Assembly (NCBI RefSeq): GCF_017347095.1
Contig: NZ_JADPRZ010000012.1
Coordinates: forward strand, 1-64,000
Direction of reading: 5' to 3'
DNA from: Sporosarcina sp. E16_8
GTDB taxonomy: Bacteria > Bacillota > Bacilli > Bacillales_A > Planococcaceae
Length of the DNA: 64,000 nt
Shown: one piece after another, positions 51,738 through 61,527 of the stretch
Layout of the letters: every line of letters starts with the position of its first letter
Position numbering within the stretch: position 1 is the stretch's first letter
Translations under genes and position numbers: made by a program
The notes under the pieces: generated by a model
What the model was told of the DNA's origin: nothing
Databases searched by the model: none
What the model saw: only the letters and a program-made list of their open reading frames with translations

Positions 51738-53159
51738 ATGGTGAAAACGAAGTTCAAATTTCGATTGCTTTTTGTGGTTGCACTTATGATCCAAATGATT
51801 GTAGTGCCGTACCATTTTTCAGCAGCTGAAATAGATACGAGTGCTCCTTCTTGGGCACTACCAATCGATTATCTTGCTATAGGTGATTCGTTGGCAGCAG
51901 GCGTTACTCCAAACAATGAATTAGGGAAAGGCTATGCAGATTTCTTAGCGGAGTCCATTCGGGAGATAGGGGCTTTGAAGACGTATAACAAAGGCTTCTC
52001 GTATCCAGGATATAAGACAACAGACGTTTTAAATGATATTAAACTGAACGTCACAAAGGATATCTACGGCATTGGCTTTGAAGAGAAGTCGGCCAAACTT
52101 CAGCAGGCCATCAAAGATGCAGAAGTGATCACAATTAGCGCCGGAGCAAATGATATTTTACCGCTCTTGAAACAAGATCCGGTGACAGGTAAAGCCACTA
52201 TCGATCAGAAAGTGGCGTTGATAACGCTCCAGCAAGTAGGTACAAATTACAAATCGATTATGGCTCAAATCAACGAAATTAATCCTGATGCGCAAGTGTA
52301 TGTCATGGGCTATTATAATCCGTTTCCTTATATGTCCGAAGACATCCAACCGTTACTCAAACAGCTACTAGATATGTTGAATAAAGCTATTGCAACAGGG
52401 CTAGTGGGAACGCAAGCAATCTTCGTGCCAACAGGTGAAGTAATTGCGTCAGACTACAAAACCTACCTTCCAAATCCAGAGAATATCCACTTGAGTGAAG
52501 CTGGCTATAAAAAAGTGACTGAGCAATTCTGGACGAACATGCGAACAGCTAATCCAGGGATTGAGGCAGGTAACCCCGTTGTTGATCCAACAACACCAAC
52601 ACCAACACCAATAGTATTTTCGGATATTGCGAATCATGGTTTGAAGAATTATATTGAACAGGCGGCAGCTGCTAGAATCATTGGTGGTTACGCGGACGGA
52701 ACATTCAAACCTGATCAAAACTTAACACGTGTGCAAGCTGTTTCATTAATAGTAAGCGCATTAGGTTTAAAAACGGAGGACGTAGCTCCATTTGGCGATA
52801 TTGGTAATTATGCAGATAAAACAAAAGCTGACATCAATGCCGCTTATAAATATGGAGTTATTAAAGGGGATAAAGGAAACTTTAACCCAACTGATTTAGT
52901 AACTCGCGCACAATTAGCTTTAATGATTGAACGTGCATATGGAAGCGTAACAGGAAAAGCATATAAGGCCTCTACTAAAGCACCTTATTCTGATTTCGGA
53001 AACTATAATGCGGAAGTAGTAAATGCTATTTCAATGCTTCATGAACTAGATGTTGCAACTGGATTCGAAGGGAAGTTCATGCCAAGTAGCTCAACTTCAC
53101 GTGCGCAAGCTGCAAAAATGGTTGTTAACTTTATCTCTATATTTAAACAAGCAGAGTAA
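51738..53159 (+). CDS. SGNH/GDSL hydrolase with three SLH domains
   Basis: 473-residue exported protein. Signal peptide (1-29, ending FSAAE). The SGNH hydrolase domain (about 40-265) has block I IGDSLAAG (Ser51), ANDILPLL (Asn of block III) and block V ENIHLS with His251; the usual Asp of DxxH is Glu. A short Thr-Pro linker (VVDPTTPTPTPI) precedes three S-layer homology repeats (from about 292, 347 and 412) with TRVQAVSLI, TRAQLALMI and SRAQAAKMV, which attach the enzyme to pyruvylated cell-wall polymers. Likely a cell-surface esterase or deacetylase. Confidence 0.9.
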   Translation: MVKTKFKFRLLFVVALMIQMIVVPYHFSAAEIDTSAPSWALPIDYLAIGDSLAAGVTPNNELGKGYADFLAESIREIGALKTYNKGFSYPGYKTTDVLNDIKLNVTKDIYGIGFEEKSAKLQQAIKDAEVITISAGANDILPLLKQDPVTGKATIDQKVALITLQQVGTNYKSIMAQINEINPDAQVYVMGYYNPFPYMSEDIQPLLKQLLDMLNKAIATGLVGTQAIFVPTGEVIASDYKTYLPNPENIHLSEAGYKKVTEQFWTNMRTANPGIEAGNPVVDPTTPTPTPIVFSDIANHGLKNYIEQAAAARIIGGYADGTFKPDQNLTRVQAVSLIVSALGLKTEDVAPFGDIGNYADKTKADINAAYKYGVIKGDKGNFNPTDLVTRAQLALMIERAYGSVTGKAYKASTKAPYSDFGNYNAEVVNAISMLHELDVATGFEGKFMPSSSTSRAQAAKMVVNFISIFKQAE

Positions 53160-53175
53160 TAGGAATGTAAAAAAG

Positions 53176-53212
53176 ATCCAGTACGTCTCTAGTTAGTAGA
53201 GACGTACTGGAT
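53176..53212 (+). terminator. Rho-independent terminator
   Basis: Perfect 16-bp arms ATCCAGTACGTCTCTA and TAGAGACGTACTGGAT around a five-base loop, then TGTTTTATTT. Confidence 0.9.
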
Positions 53213-53458
53213 TGTTTTATTTAAAGATAAGAAAAGTCACATCTATTGATTAACCTGTTATTTGCATAAATTACTGGTGAGAAGGGCTTGGAAATCTTCA
53301 TTTTCACTGGACTATTACCGGCCCGCTTACGGCTAACTATTCATGACAGATTTACTGAGGGCGGCCTAGTGCGGCTAGTTGCCTGTCGCATCCCTACACA
53401 TCCAGGTAATGGCATTGTAGTCGTTCAATCCAAAGAAATTCAAATGTAACTACTTAAT

Positions 53459-54256
53459 TCACATCATATTACTAATTGCGTGAAGAGTAGGTTTTTTATT
53501 GTCAAACGAAGTGATATACTTGAACCCAATCGACTGCAACAATTGCAGTGATTCTCTGAATTGAAATGCAATGTCTTCGGGTTTATGTGCATCGGAACCA
53601 AGTGTAATGATTTCGCCTCCGCATTGTTTATAAAGCTTCAAAATATCATCACTTGGCATGCCGTTTGTCAATCCATAGCGGACGCCGGAAGTATTTAACT
53701 CAATTCCTTTGCCTTCTGGAATAATGACATTGAAAATCTCGGACAGTTCATTATGAAAAGGGTTTGGGCACGGTTTTTTTGTGTACCTCTTCACGAGGTC
53801 GACATGACCGAGGATGTTAAATTGTTTATAGTTTTTTACACAATATAATAACTCTGCATAATAAATACCATACGCTTCTTCTATGGTTTTATTCTCAAAA
53901 AACTCTCCGTAGTGTAACCCCTTTTTTTCGACGGTATGCATGGAGCAGATAACAAAATCGAATGTTTCCTTAGCCATAAGTTCGTCGTATTTGTCTAGTA
54001 TATGTGGCTGTACACCAATTTCAACGCCTTTCTTTATACGAATACGCCCTTCATATTTCTTCTGCATCTCAATCAATGTGCTTGCGTAATCCTTTTGGTC
54101 AAAGTCAAAAACGATTGTATCATCGGGATATTCGTAGTCGATATGTTCAGTAAAACAAATTTCAGTTAATCCTTTTTGAATCGCTCCCTCAATCATATCT
54201 TCCATTGAAACTGGGCAGTCTGCTGAGAACGAACTGTGCATGTGATAATCGAACAT
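53459..54256 (-). CDS. hisJ: Histidinol-phosphatase (PHP family)
   Basis: 265-residue metal-dependent phosphatase making histidinol from histidinol phosphate. PHP motifs are YHMHSSFSAD (His5 and His7), CFTEHIDY (about 34-41), KKGVEIGVQ, ICSMHTVEKKGLHYG, ILGHVDLVKRY and the C-terminal TLGSDAHKPEDI (Asp, His). It is transcribed divergently from hisZGDB-AF-IE-C and supplies the phosphatase step missing from HisB, which here is only the dehydratase. AGGAGG lies before the ATG. Confidence 0.94.
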   Translation of the reverse strand: MFDYHMHSSFSADCPVSMEDMIEGAIQKGLTEICFTEHIDYEYPDDTIVFDFDQKDYASTLIEMQKKYEGRIRIKKGVEIGVQPHILDKYDELMAKETFDFVICSMHTVEKKGLHYGEFFENKTIEEAYGIYYAELLYCVKNYKQFNILGHVDLVKRYTKKPCPNPFHNELSEIFNVIIPEGKGIELNTSGVRYGLTNGMPSDDILKLYKQCGGEIITLGSDAHKPEDIAFQFRESLQLLQSIGFKYITSFDNKKPTLHAISNMM

Positions 54257-54274
54257 TAATAATCATTCCTCCTG

Positions 54275-54303
54275 TTGACATTTCGTTGGTATACCTTTAT
54301 AGT
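54275..54303 (+). promoter_or_regulatory. SigA promoter of the his operon
   Basis: TTGACA (54275-54280), 17-bp spacer, TATAGT (54298-54303), about 50 bases before hisZ. No T-box or other leader structure lies in the short leader. Confidence 0.85.
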
Positions 54304-54351
54304 ACTAAATAACTTTAGTCTAGTAAAGCAGTAAAGTAAGGGGTGTTGGAA

Positions 54352-55584
54352 ATGGTTAGAAATGAAGTGTATCCTGAACGAATGTTAAGTGATAGTGAAA
54401 AGTTTGAAAGAATCATTAAGACAATCAATAAGCGTTTTACCACATACGGCTATAAACGAATTAAAACGTCGGCATTTGAACAATATGATTTATATTCAAA
54501 AGTAAAAAGTTCAATCAACCAAAATGAAATGATTAAAGTAATCGATCATACAGGGCAAGTATTGGTATTGCGGCCCGATGTCACGATTCCAATCACAAGA
54601 GAACTAGTGCAAAATTTCCCGGGCCTTTCAAGTGAACTTCGTTATTTTTATGTACAAGAGGTATTCCGTCAGCCATTCGATAAAAATGACAGCATTGAAC
54701 GTACGCAAGCGGGCATTGAATATTTTTGCGATAGTTCTCCTGAAGCAGATGCAGAAGTAATTGCGCTAGCTTGTCACTTAATGAGAGATTTAGGATTCAA
54801 TGATATTAAAATAGAATTAGGGCACGCTGGATTTTTCAATGAACTTGTCCAGAACCTACCATTTACTTCACTTCAAATTGATCAATTGAAGTCCTTGATA
54901 CAAGCGAAAAATGTTGTGGAAATTGGACCATTTCTTCAAAACCTGGATATTGACGATGAGATAAGGGAAGTAATCGAACGGATTCCGTTTTTATATGGTA
55001 ACCCAGTTGATGTGAGTGAACGGACAACAGGAATTGCCTTGACCGAAAAAATGCAGGACACGCTCGATTATTTAATGGATGTTTACAGTATATTGAAAAT
55101 GTACGGATTGGAACAGTATATCGTCATGGATTTGGGATTGATTAATCATATGGGTTATTATTCAGGGGTTATATTCCAGGGGTATGTCGAAAGATTTGGG
55201 AAACCTGTTTTAATGGGTGGGCGCTATGATGAGTTAGGAAACGAGTTTGGAGCAAGACTTCCAGCGATTGGGTTTGCATGTGAAATTGAATCGTTAGTTA
55301 AAGCGACAGACAGCAGGGAAGCTACATCCCGCTTTCCAATCGATGTAAAAATAACGTATGCGGATAGCCAATTGGAACAAGCAATTGCCATCGCCAATGA
55401 ATTAAGAGAACGGAATTATAGTGTGCTGTCATTTTCAGAGCACAAAGAACAGGCAGATCCACGACAGAGTGTTTACTCGATACGTTTGGAGAAAGAAAGT
55501 AATTCATTTCTTTATAAAGATAAAGTTACGCCATTTACGGACTTAAAAGCGTTGCTGGAATTACTCGTAGGGGGATTGAATTGA
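54352..55584 (+). CDS. hisZ: ATP-phosphoribosyltransferase regulatory subunit
   Basis: 410-residue HisRS-like subunit that partners short HisG. ATG 54352 has AAGGGG nine bases upstream; GTG 54343 and TTG 54346 are too near the site. Paralogous to histidyl-tRNA synthetase: VLRPDVTIPITREL (motif 2-like), RYFYVQEVFRQP, RTQAGIEYF and MGGRYDELGNEFGARLPAIGFACEIE (HisA-type motifs). It lacks the tRNA-binding domain and gives histidine-sensitive control. Two bases upstream of hisG. Confidence 0.95.
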   Translation: MVRNEVYPERMLSDSEKFERIIKTINKRFTTYGYKRIKTSAFEQYDLYSKVKSSINQNEMIKVIDHTGQVLVLRPDVTIPITRELVQNFPGLSSELRYFYVQEVFRQPFDKNDSIERTQAGIEYFCDSSPEADAEVIALACHLMRDLGFNDIKIELGHAGFFNELVQNLPFTSLQIDQLKSLIQAKNVVEIGPFLQNLDIDDEIREVIERIPFLYGNPVDVSERTTGIALTEKMQDTLDYLMDVYSILKMYGLEQYIVMDLGLINHMGYYSGVIFQGYVERFGKPVLMGGRYDELGNEFGARLPAIGFACEIESLVKATDSREATSRFPIDVKITYADSQLEQAIAIANELRERNYSVLSFSEHKEQADPRQSVYSIRLEKESNSFLYKDKVTPFTDLKALLELLVGGLN

Positions 55585-55585
55585 A

Positions 55586-56212
55586 ATGACACATCTTACA
55601 ATCGCCATGGCGAAGGGGCGTACTGCTGACAAAGCGTTAGCGTTTTTTGAAAAAGCAGGCATCCGTTTTTCAGAGTATCATGATAAAAGCAGAAAGCTTG
55701 TTATCTATGATGATGAAAATAAAGTGAAACTTATTTTCGTGAAAGCAGTTGATGTTCCAACCTACGTCGAAAAAGGAGCAGCAGATATCGGGATTGTCGG
55801 TAAAGATACGATTATGGAGGATCCAGTCGATGTTTATGAACTGCTGGATCTAGGAATTGGAAAATGCCAGCTGGCTGTTGCCGGATTTCCGGATAAACAA
55901 TTTCCAAGTAGTGCGTTGCTGACAGTTGCATCAAAGTATCCAACAGTGACAAAAGCCTATTTTGACAGCAAAGGCATTCGAATTGAGACCATCAAGTTGA
56001 ATGGCTCCATCGAATTGGCACCACTTATTGGTATGGCAGATGTTATCGTTGATATTGTTGAATCAGGCAAGACACTAAAAGAAAATGGATTGGTCGTCTT
56101 AGAGACAATTGCAGATGTAAGTGCACGATTGATTGTTAATAAAGCAAGTTATGCGACAAGAACTAGTCAAATCCAGCAAGTCATTTCGGACTTAAAAGCT
56201 GCATTGGAGTGA
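55586..56212 (+). CDS. hisG: ATP phosphoribosyltransferase, short form
   Basis: 208-residue catalytic subunit for the first step of histidine synthesis (ATP plus PRPP). The length is the short HisG class, which needs HisZ, encoded just upstream. Signatures are TIAMAKGRTADKAL, VDVPTYVEKGAADIGIVGKD, the PRPP-binding strip ADVIVDIVESGKTLKENGL (about 151-169) and the C-terminal end without the regulatory ACT-like domain. Confidence 0.96.
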   Translation: MTHLTIAMAKGRTADKALAFFEKAGIRFSEYHDKSRKLVIYDDENKVKLIFVKAVDVPTYVEKGAADIGIVGKDTIMEDPVDVYELLDLGIGKCQLAVAGFPDKQFPSSALLTVASKYPTVTKAYFDSKGIRIETIKLNGSIELAPLIGMADVIVDIVESGKTLKENGLVVLETIADVSARLIVNKASYATRTSQIQQVISDLKAALE

Positions 56213-56218
56213 TAATTT

Positions 56219-57505
56219 ATGAAAGTTTTAACGTTAGAACAATATAAAGAAGAGAAAAATCAGCAATCAGCAGTACAAACGAATGACCTCGATTTTGATC
56301 GAACTGTGCTTGGAATTATCGGAACAGTTCGTAAAGAAGGTGATCAGGCGTTATTCAACTTTACGGAACAGTTTGACGGTGTTCGGCTGGACAACCTGGT
56401 TGTGACAGCTGACGAGTTTGCGGAGGCGCAGGCGTTGATTACAGAAGAGTTTTTGGTTGCGCTACGAAAAGCAAAGCAAAACATTACCGCGTTCCATGAG
56501 GTTCAAAAAGAACAATCTTGGTTTATCAATCAGGAAAAAGGAATTGTACTTGGTCAGAAAGTGACGCCATTAGACAGTGTCGGTATATACGTACCTGGCG
56601 GAAAAGCGGCTTATCCTTCGACTGTTCTCATGAATGCCATTCCGGCAAAAATTGCGGGAGTCGGACGGATTGCTATGGTGACACCACCACAAGCGGATGG
56701 CAAAGTGAATCCACATGTCCTAGTAGCGGCGCAAGAAGCTGGTGTGGATATCGTCTATAAAATAGGTGGTGCACAAGCGATTGCAGCATTGGCGTATGGA
56801 ACTGAAACGGTGAAAAAAGTAGTGAAAATCACTGGGCCGGGAAATGCGTTTGTAGCCCGGGCGAAAAAATGGGTGTTTGGTGACGTAGCCATCGATATGA
56901 TTGCAGGACCGAGTGAGATTTGCGTTGTGGCAGACGATAGCGCTGTCCCAGAATTTGTCGCAGCGGACTTGTTATCGCAAGCGGAGCATGATGAACGGGC
57001 AACAGCGGTATGCGTAACGACGAGTAAATCATTTGCCCAAGCGCTTCAAAAAGAAGTGGTGAAGCAAACTGAACAAGCAGATCGGAAAGGGATCATCGAA
57101 GTTTCAATCGCTGATAATGGGCGTATTATTGTGGTTGATTCATTGGAGGAAGCTTACGACTTCGTCAATAAGCTTGCGCCGGAACATTTACAGCTAATGG
57201 TGGAAAATCCGATGGAGCAATTGGCATTCATTCACAATGCAGGAGCAATCTTCTTGGGGAACTATTCACCAGAGGCCCTGGGTGATTATATGGCAGGTCC
57301 GAATCATACATTGCCAACGAGCGGGACATCGGCATTTTCATCGCCGTTAGGTGTCTATGACTTTATGAAAAGATCGAGCATTATCCATTATACAGAGCAA
57401 GCATTGCAAGACGTATCCGAAGACATTATCACAATTGCGAATGCGGAAGGCTTAACAGCCCATGCAAATTCAATTCGAGTAAGGAAGGCGAACTTATATG
57501 CGTAG
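56219..57505 (+). CDS. hisD: Histidinol dehydrogenase
   Basis: 428-residue zinc enzyme oxidising histidinol to histidine in two NAD-dependent steps. PLDSVGIYVPGGKAAYPST, KIGGAQAIAALAYGTETV, GPGNAFVARAKKWVFGDV, DMIAGPSEICVVADD, LLSQAEHDERATAVCVT with the zinc-binding Gln and His, and AGPNHTLPTSGTSAFSSPL are all conserved. Overlaps hisB by eight bases. Confidence 0.97.
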   Translation: MKVLTLEQYKEEKNQQSAVQTNDLDFDRTVLGIIGTVRKEGDQALFNFTEQFDGVRLDNLVVTADEFAEAQALITEEFLVALRKAKQNITAFHEVQKEQSWFINQEKGIVLGQKVTPLDSVGIYVPGGKAAYPSTVLMNAIPAKIAGVGRIAMVTPPQADGKVNPHVLVAAQEAGVDIVYKIGGAQAIAALAYGTETVKKVVKITGPGNAFVARAKKWVFGDVAIDMIAGPSEICVVADDSAVPEFVAADLLSQAEHDERATAVCVTTSKSFAQALQKEVVKQTEQADRKGIIEVSIADNGRIIVVDSLEEAYDFVNKLAPEHLQLMVENPMEQLAFIHNAGAIFLGNYSPEALGDYMAGPNHTLPTSGTSAFSSPLGVYDFMKRSSIIHYTEQALQDVSEDIITIANAEGLTAHANSIRVRKANLYA

Positions 57506-58082
57506 TAAATCGATATCAAGACAGACAGCAGAAACAAAGATTAACTTGGACTTTGCGATTGATGGAAGTGGAACGACAACTATTAAAACAGGAGTTGGCT
57601 TTCTCGACCATATGCTGACGCTATTCACAAATCACGGTCGATTCGATTTAACTGTTGATTGCGATGGTGATATCGAAGTGGACCAGCATCACTCCGTCGA
57701 AGATATCGGCATCGTATTGGGACAAGCGTTTTATGAAAGCATCGGAACAAAGGAAGGCATCGAGCGCTATGCAACAGTGTCAACACCTATGGACGAAGCA
57801 TTATCAACAGTTTCTATCGATATTAGCGGGCGTCCATTTTTCGTTTATAACGTAGAGGGTTTGAAAGATAAAGTAGGGGAATTCGACACGGAGCTTGTTG
57901 AGGAGTTTTTCCAAGCGTTCACAAGCCATGCGAAAGTGACATTGCATATCAATTTGCAGTACGGGAAAAACAGTCACCATATTATCGAATCAATTTTCAA
58001 AGGATTCGGACGTGCATTGCGCGTAGCAAGTGCGATTAATCCAGATGTAAAAGGAGTTCCCTCTACGAAGGGAATGCTATAA
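57498..58082 (+). CDS. hisB: Imidazoleglycerol-phosphate dehydratase
   Basis: 194-residue monofunctional IGP dehydratase (no N-terminal phosphatase domain, which HisJ replaces). Metal-binding His motifs are GVGFLDHMLTLFTNHGRF, DQHHSVEDIGIVLG and FFQAFTSHAKVTLHINL, with HHIIESIFKGFGRAL near the C-terminus. The next his gene begins 187 bases later. That gap holds a dispersed repeat and no hisH. Confidence 0.96.
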   Translation: MRSKSISRQTAETKINLDFAIDGSGTTTIKTGVGFLDHMLTLFTNHGRFDLTVDCDGDIEVDQHHSVEDIGIVLGQAFYESIGTKEGIERYATVSTPMDEALSTVSIDISGRPFFVYNVEGLKDKVGEFDTELVEEFFQAFTSHAKVTLHINLQYGKNSHHIIESIFKGFGRALRVASAINPDVKGVPSTKGML

Positions 58083-58269
58083 AAACATCTCCTTTTAGCA
58101 CCTATATAGTGAACCAATGAAAATATCTATATAAACTAAGCGAAGGCGCCTTAAAAGGGGTAGCCGAAGCCATAAGACTGGCGGCGAAGCTGCTTGGCTT
58201 AGGGCGGGAGGCATCCCCGAGCGCCGCAGCGAATTCAATGAGATTCTTCATATATAAGGGGGAACAATA
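58083..58269. other. hisB-hisA gap, hisH absent
   Basis: 187 bases with no amidotransferase coding sequence in any frame, only the repeat listed next and the GGGGGAAC ribosome-binding site of hisA. In many Bacillota operons hisH lies here. Confidence 0.85.
58120..58246 (-). repeat. Dispersed repeat family 1, copy C
   Basis: Reads on the minus strand as CATTGAATTCGCTGCGG, GCCTCCCGCCCTAAGCCAAG and GCCTTCGCTTAGTTTATATA, aligning over its whole length with copy A at 1190-1320. It is inserted between hisB and hisA, in the direction opposite to the operon. Confidence 0.85.
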
Positions 58270-58986
58270 ATGATTTTATTTCCGGCAATTGATATACGTG
58301 ATGGTAAATGTGTTCGGCTAATCCAAGGCGATTATGATCAGGAAATTATCTATAATGATTCACCTACAGCGATGGCTTTGGAGTGGGAAAAACAAGGTGC
58401 TGACTACATTCACGTCGTCGATTTAGATGGAGCGAAAACAGGTAATTCATTAAATCTCGAAGCCATCCAGGCGATTGCAAAAAGCGTATCAATACCGGTT
58501 CAAGTAGGCGGCGGAATCCGGACGATGGAGATCATTGACGCACATATTGCATCAGGCGTTAGCCGCGTGATTATCGGAACGGCAGCCATTCAAGACAAAC
58601 CATTTTTAAAACAAGCTGTAGAAAAATACGGTGATAAAATCGCAGTTTCCATCGATGCAAGAAAAGGATTCGTTGCAACGGACGGCTGGACTGAAACAAG
58701 TGATGTATTGGCAGTTGACCTGTTAAATGAACTAGAAGAAATTGGTGTAAAAACAGTCATTTATACAGACATTCTGAAAGATGGAATGATGCAAGGGCCT
58801 AACTTCAATGAACTAGAAATGATGGATAAAGCGTCTTCTATTGACATTGTTGCATCAGGTGGTGTCTCCACGGAAGAGGATATCGTTCAGTTACGGGAAC
58901 TCGATTTATACGGTGCAATTATTGGTAAAGCTTTATATGAAGGTAAAATATCTTTAGAAAAAGTATTAGGGGGACAACGAGGATGA
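58270..58986 (+). CDS. hisA: ProFAR isomerase
   Basis: 238-residue TIM-barrel isomerase converting ProFAR to PRFAR. FPAIDIRDGKCVRL with the catalytic Asp near residue 8, HVVDLDGAKTGNSLNLE, VQVGGGIRTME (phosphate-binding), VIIGTAAIQ, the second catalytic Asp in YTDILKDGM and IVASGGVSTEEDI are present. Overlaps hisF by four bases. Confidence 0.97.
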   Translation: MILFPAIDIRDGKCVRLIQGDYDQEIIYNDSPTAMALEWEKQGADYIHVVDLDGAKTGNSLNLEAIQAIAKSVSIPVQVGGGIRTMEIIDAHIASGVSRVIIGTAAIQDKPFLKQAVEKYGDKIAVSIDARKGFVATDGWTETSDVLAVDLLNELEEIGVKTVIYTDILKDGMMQGPNFNELEMMDKASSIDIVASGGVSTEEDIVQLRELDLYGAIIGKALYEGKISLEKVLGGQRG

Positions 58987-59744
58987 CAAGCAACCGGATT
59001 ATACCATGTTTGGATTTTGATAACGGGAAAGTCGTAAAAGGGAAAAAGTTTCTTGAAGTTAAAGAAGTTGCAGATCCACTTACATTGGCAAAGAAATATG
59101 TAGCTGACGGTGCAGATGAACTTGTATTTTACGACATTGCCGCTTCTACAAATAACCGTGCCATGTTCCTTGACCTCATTGCAGAAATTGCGAAAGAAGT
59201 ACCCGTACCATTTATTGTCGGTGGAGGCATTCGGTCTGTCGAAGATATCCAAAAGGTATTCGATGCTGGTGGGGATAAAGTATCTATCAACAGTGCAGCG
59301 CTCAGCAATCCATCTTTAATTGAAGAAGCGGCAAAAAGATTCGGTTCTGAACGGATTATACTATCGATGGATGTCAATGAAGTAGGCCCTTCTAAGTGGT
59401 CAGTATTCTCTAATGGAGGCATGAAGGATACTGGTATGGATGCTATCGAATGGGCGATTCAAGGTGAGAAACTGGGTGCTGGCGAGCTTGTTGTTAATAG
59501 TATCGGCGAAGACGGCGTGAAAAGTGGCTATAATATCGAATTGACGCGGGCGATTGCGGAAGCAGTCAACATTCCTGTCATTGCGAGCGGCGGAGCAGGG
59601 AAACCTGAACACTTCCATACTGTATTGACTGAAGGAAAAGCCGACGCTGCGCTTGCTGCATCCGTATTCCATTTCGAAGATATTAATATCGGCGAATTAA
59701 AAACATATCTAGCTGAACAAAATACATCTGTTGGGAATGACTGA
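58983..59744 (+). CDS. hisF: Imidazole glycerol phosphate synthase, cyclase subunit
   Basis: 253-residue TIM-barrel cyclase. [18 protein letters not shown] (Asp near 11), [21 protein letters not shown] strand, [33 protein letters not shown] (second catalytic Asp) and [12 protein letters not shown] are conserved. It closes the imidazole ring using ammonia normally made by HisH, which is not encoded here; the isolated subunit can use free ammonium in vitro in characterised homologues. The usual NVKDGR-like VKG loop reads VVKGKK. Overlaps hisA by four bases. Confidence 0.97.
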   Translation: MTSNRIIPCLDFDNGKVVKGKKFLEVKEVADPLTLAKKYVADGADELVFYDIAASTNNRAMFLDLIAEIAKEVPVPFIVGGGIRSVEDIQKVFDAGGDKVSINSAALSNPSLIEEAAKRFGSERIILSMDVNEVGPSKWSVFSNGGMKDTGMDAIEWAIQGEKLGAGELVVNSIGEDGVKSGYNIELTRAIAEAVNIPVIASGGAGKPEHFHTVLTEGKADAALAASVFHFEDINIGELKTYLAEQNTSVGND

Positions 59745-59746
59745 CT

Positions 59747-60388
59747 ATGACACTAGAAATCGACACATTATCATTTGACGAAAATGGACTGATCCCAGCA
59801 ATTGTCCAAGATGACCGGACAGGGAATGTATTGATGCTTGCTTATATGAATAAAGAGTCGTTGCAGAAGACGATTGATACGAAAGAGACCTGGTTCTTCA
59901 GCAGGTCAAGACAGGAACTATGGAACAAAGGGGCAACATCTGGCAATCGACAAATTGTGAAAAACTTGTCACTGGATTGTGATAGTGATGCAATTTTGGT
60001 GCAAGTTACACCACTGGGCCCAGCTTGTCATACGGGAGAAGTGACTTGTTTCCACAAGCAGATTTTCGATGAGGTAGTACAGACTCGCTCAATCGTTCAT
60101 GAAATCACGGATGAAATAAAAAATCGACGTGTCAACCCTGTAGAGGGATCATACACATCTTATCTCTTCCGTGAAGGCTTGGATAAAATTTTGAAAAAAG
60201 TCGGAGAAGAAACAACTGAAGTTGTCATTGGCGCAAAAAACCGTGATAAAGCTGAAGTAACGAGTGAACTTGCTGATTTGACGTATCACTCACTCGTATT
60301 GATGGAAGAGTTAGGTGTTAGTGTTGAAGATGTCAAAAACGAATTGCGGAAAAGACGACCTAAAAGTGAAGTGCTTCGAGATGAGTAA
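59747..60388 (+). CDS. hisI: Phosphoribosyl-AMP cyclohydrolase / PR-ATP pyrophosphatase
   Basis: 213-residue bifunctional HisIE. N-terminal cyclohydrolase (about 1-110) with [38 protein letters not shown] and the zinc-cysteine strip [20 protein letters not shown] followed by EVTCFH. C-terminal pyrophosphohydrolase (about 120-213) with [18 protein letters not shown] [20 protein letters not shown] and [15 protein letters not shown]. Performs steps two and three of the pathway. The stop overlaps the hisC start. Confidence 0.96.
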   Translation: MTLEIDTLSFDENGLIPAIVQDDRTGNVLMLAYMNKESLQKTIDTKETWFFSRSRQELWNKGATSGNRQIVKNLSLDCDSDAILVQVTPLGPACHTGEVTCFHKQIFDEVVQTRSIVHEITDEIKNRRVNPVEGSYTSYLFREGLDKILKKVGEETTEVVIGAKNRDKAEVTSELADLTYHSLVLMEELGVSVEDVKNELRKRRPKSEVLRDE

Positions 60389-61442
60389 ATATTGGAGTTC
60401 TATGGTGAAACGGACCGACCCATATGTTCCAGGGGAGCAGGTTGAACAAAAGGACATTGTGAAACTAAACACCAATGAAAATCCGTATCCTCCAAGTCCG
60501 AAAGTGCTAGCAGCAATCCAGCAAGAGATGGGACGCAACCTTCAGTTGTATCCATCACCTACGGCGACTGAGCTACGGGAAACGATAGGGCAGCAATATG
60601 GACTTACTGCTGAAGAAGTATTCGTCGGTAATGGTTCGGATGAAGTGCTGGCATTCTCCTTCATGGCATTTTTTGAGCCTGGAAAACCAATCCGCTTCCC
60701 TGATGTTACCTATAGTTTTTATCCGGTCTATGCAAAGTTATTCGATATTCCTTATGAGGAAGTTCCGTTGAATAAAGATTTTACATTGCCCGTGGATAAA
60801 TACTTTCAGTCTGAAGGCGGCGTCATTTTACCGAATCCAAATGCACCGACTAGCATTTATGCTGAAATTGAGCACATTGAAGAGATTGTCAAAAATAATC
60901 CTGACCAAGTCGTCATCATCGACGAGGCATATATCGACTTTGCATCAAAATCAGCGACTGAACTCATTCTCAAATACGATAATATCCTTGTCGTCCAGAC
61001 GACATCCAAATCACGTTCACTCGCCGGTTTGCGAGTTGGTTTTGCAATGGGAGCTCCTTCATTAATTGCTGCATTGATTCGTATTAAAGACTCATTCAAT
61101 TCTTATACGCTGGACCGCCTTGCGCTGGTAGGGGCAAAAGCGGCTTTTGAGGATGAAGCGTATTTCACGGAAACTACCCAGAAAATCATTGCAACACGGG
61201 ACAAGTTGAGCGAGACGTTGCAACAGCTTGATTTCGGGGTACTACCCTCACAAGCAAACTTTGTTTTCGCCTCACATAAGACTGTTCCAGCAGAGTTTCT
61301 CTACAATGAATTAAAAAAAGAAGGCGTGTTAGTTAGGTATTTTAACAAGCCTGGAATCGACAACTATCTACGTATTACAATTGGAACAGATGAACAAATG
61401 GAACGATTAGTTGAGAAATTGAGTAACATCTTGAATTTGTAA
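60381..61442 (+). CDS. hisC: Histidinol-phosphate aminotransferase
   Basis: 353-residue PLP enzyme. ATG 60381 gives the family-typical [20 protein letters not shown] and [13 protein letters not shown]. Further marks are [11 protein letters not shown] (cofactor phosphate), [16 protein letters not shown] (Asp and Tyr of the cofactor site) and the lysine in [15 protein letters not shown] (about 217). It overlaps hisI by eight bases with a weak ribosome-binding site, implying coupling. Last gene of the his operon. The enzyme may also serve phenylalanine or tyrosine transamination. Confidence 0.95.
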   Translation: MSKYWSSMVKRTDPYVPGEQVEQKDIVKLNTNENPYPPSPKVLAAIQQEMGRNLQLYPSPTATELRETIGQQYGLTAEEVFVGNGSDEVLAFSFMAFFEPGKPIRFPDVTYSFYPVYAKLFDIPYEEVPLNKDFTLPVDKYFQSEGGVILPNPNAPTSIYAEIEHIEEIVKNNPDQVVIIDEAYIDFASKSATELILKYDNILVVQTTSKSRSLAGLRVGFAMGAPSLIAALIRIKDSFNSYTLDRLALVGAKAAFEDEAYFTETTQKIIATRDKLSETLQQLDFGVLPSQANFVFASHKTVPAEFLYNELKKEGVLVRYFNKPGIDNYLRITIGTDEQMERLVEKLSNILNL

Positions 61443-61527
61443 TGAACTGTTAGATTCGAAGATGAAAAGAGTTAATGAAAAGTGCATCGAAACTGCTATA
61501 CTTGTGTAAACAAGGGAGGTCTTCGAT

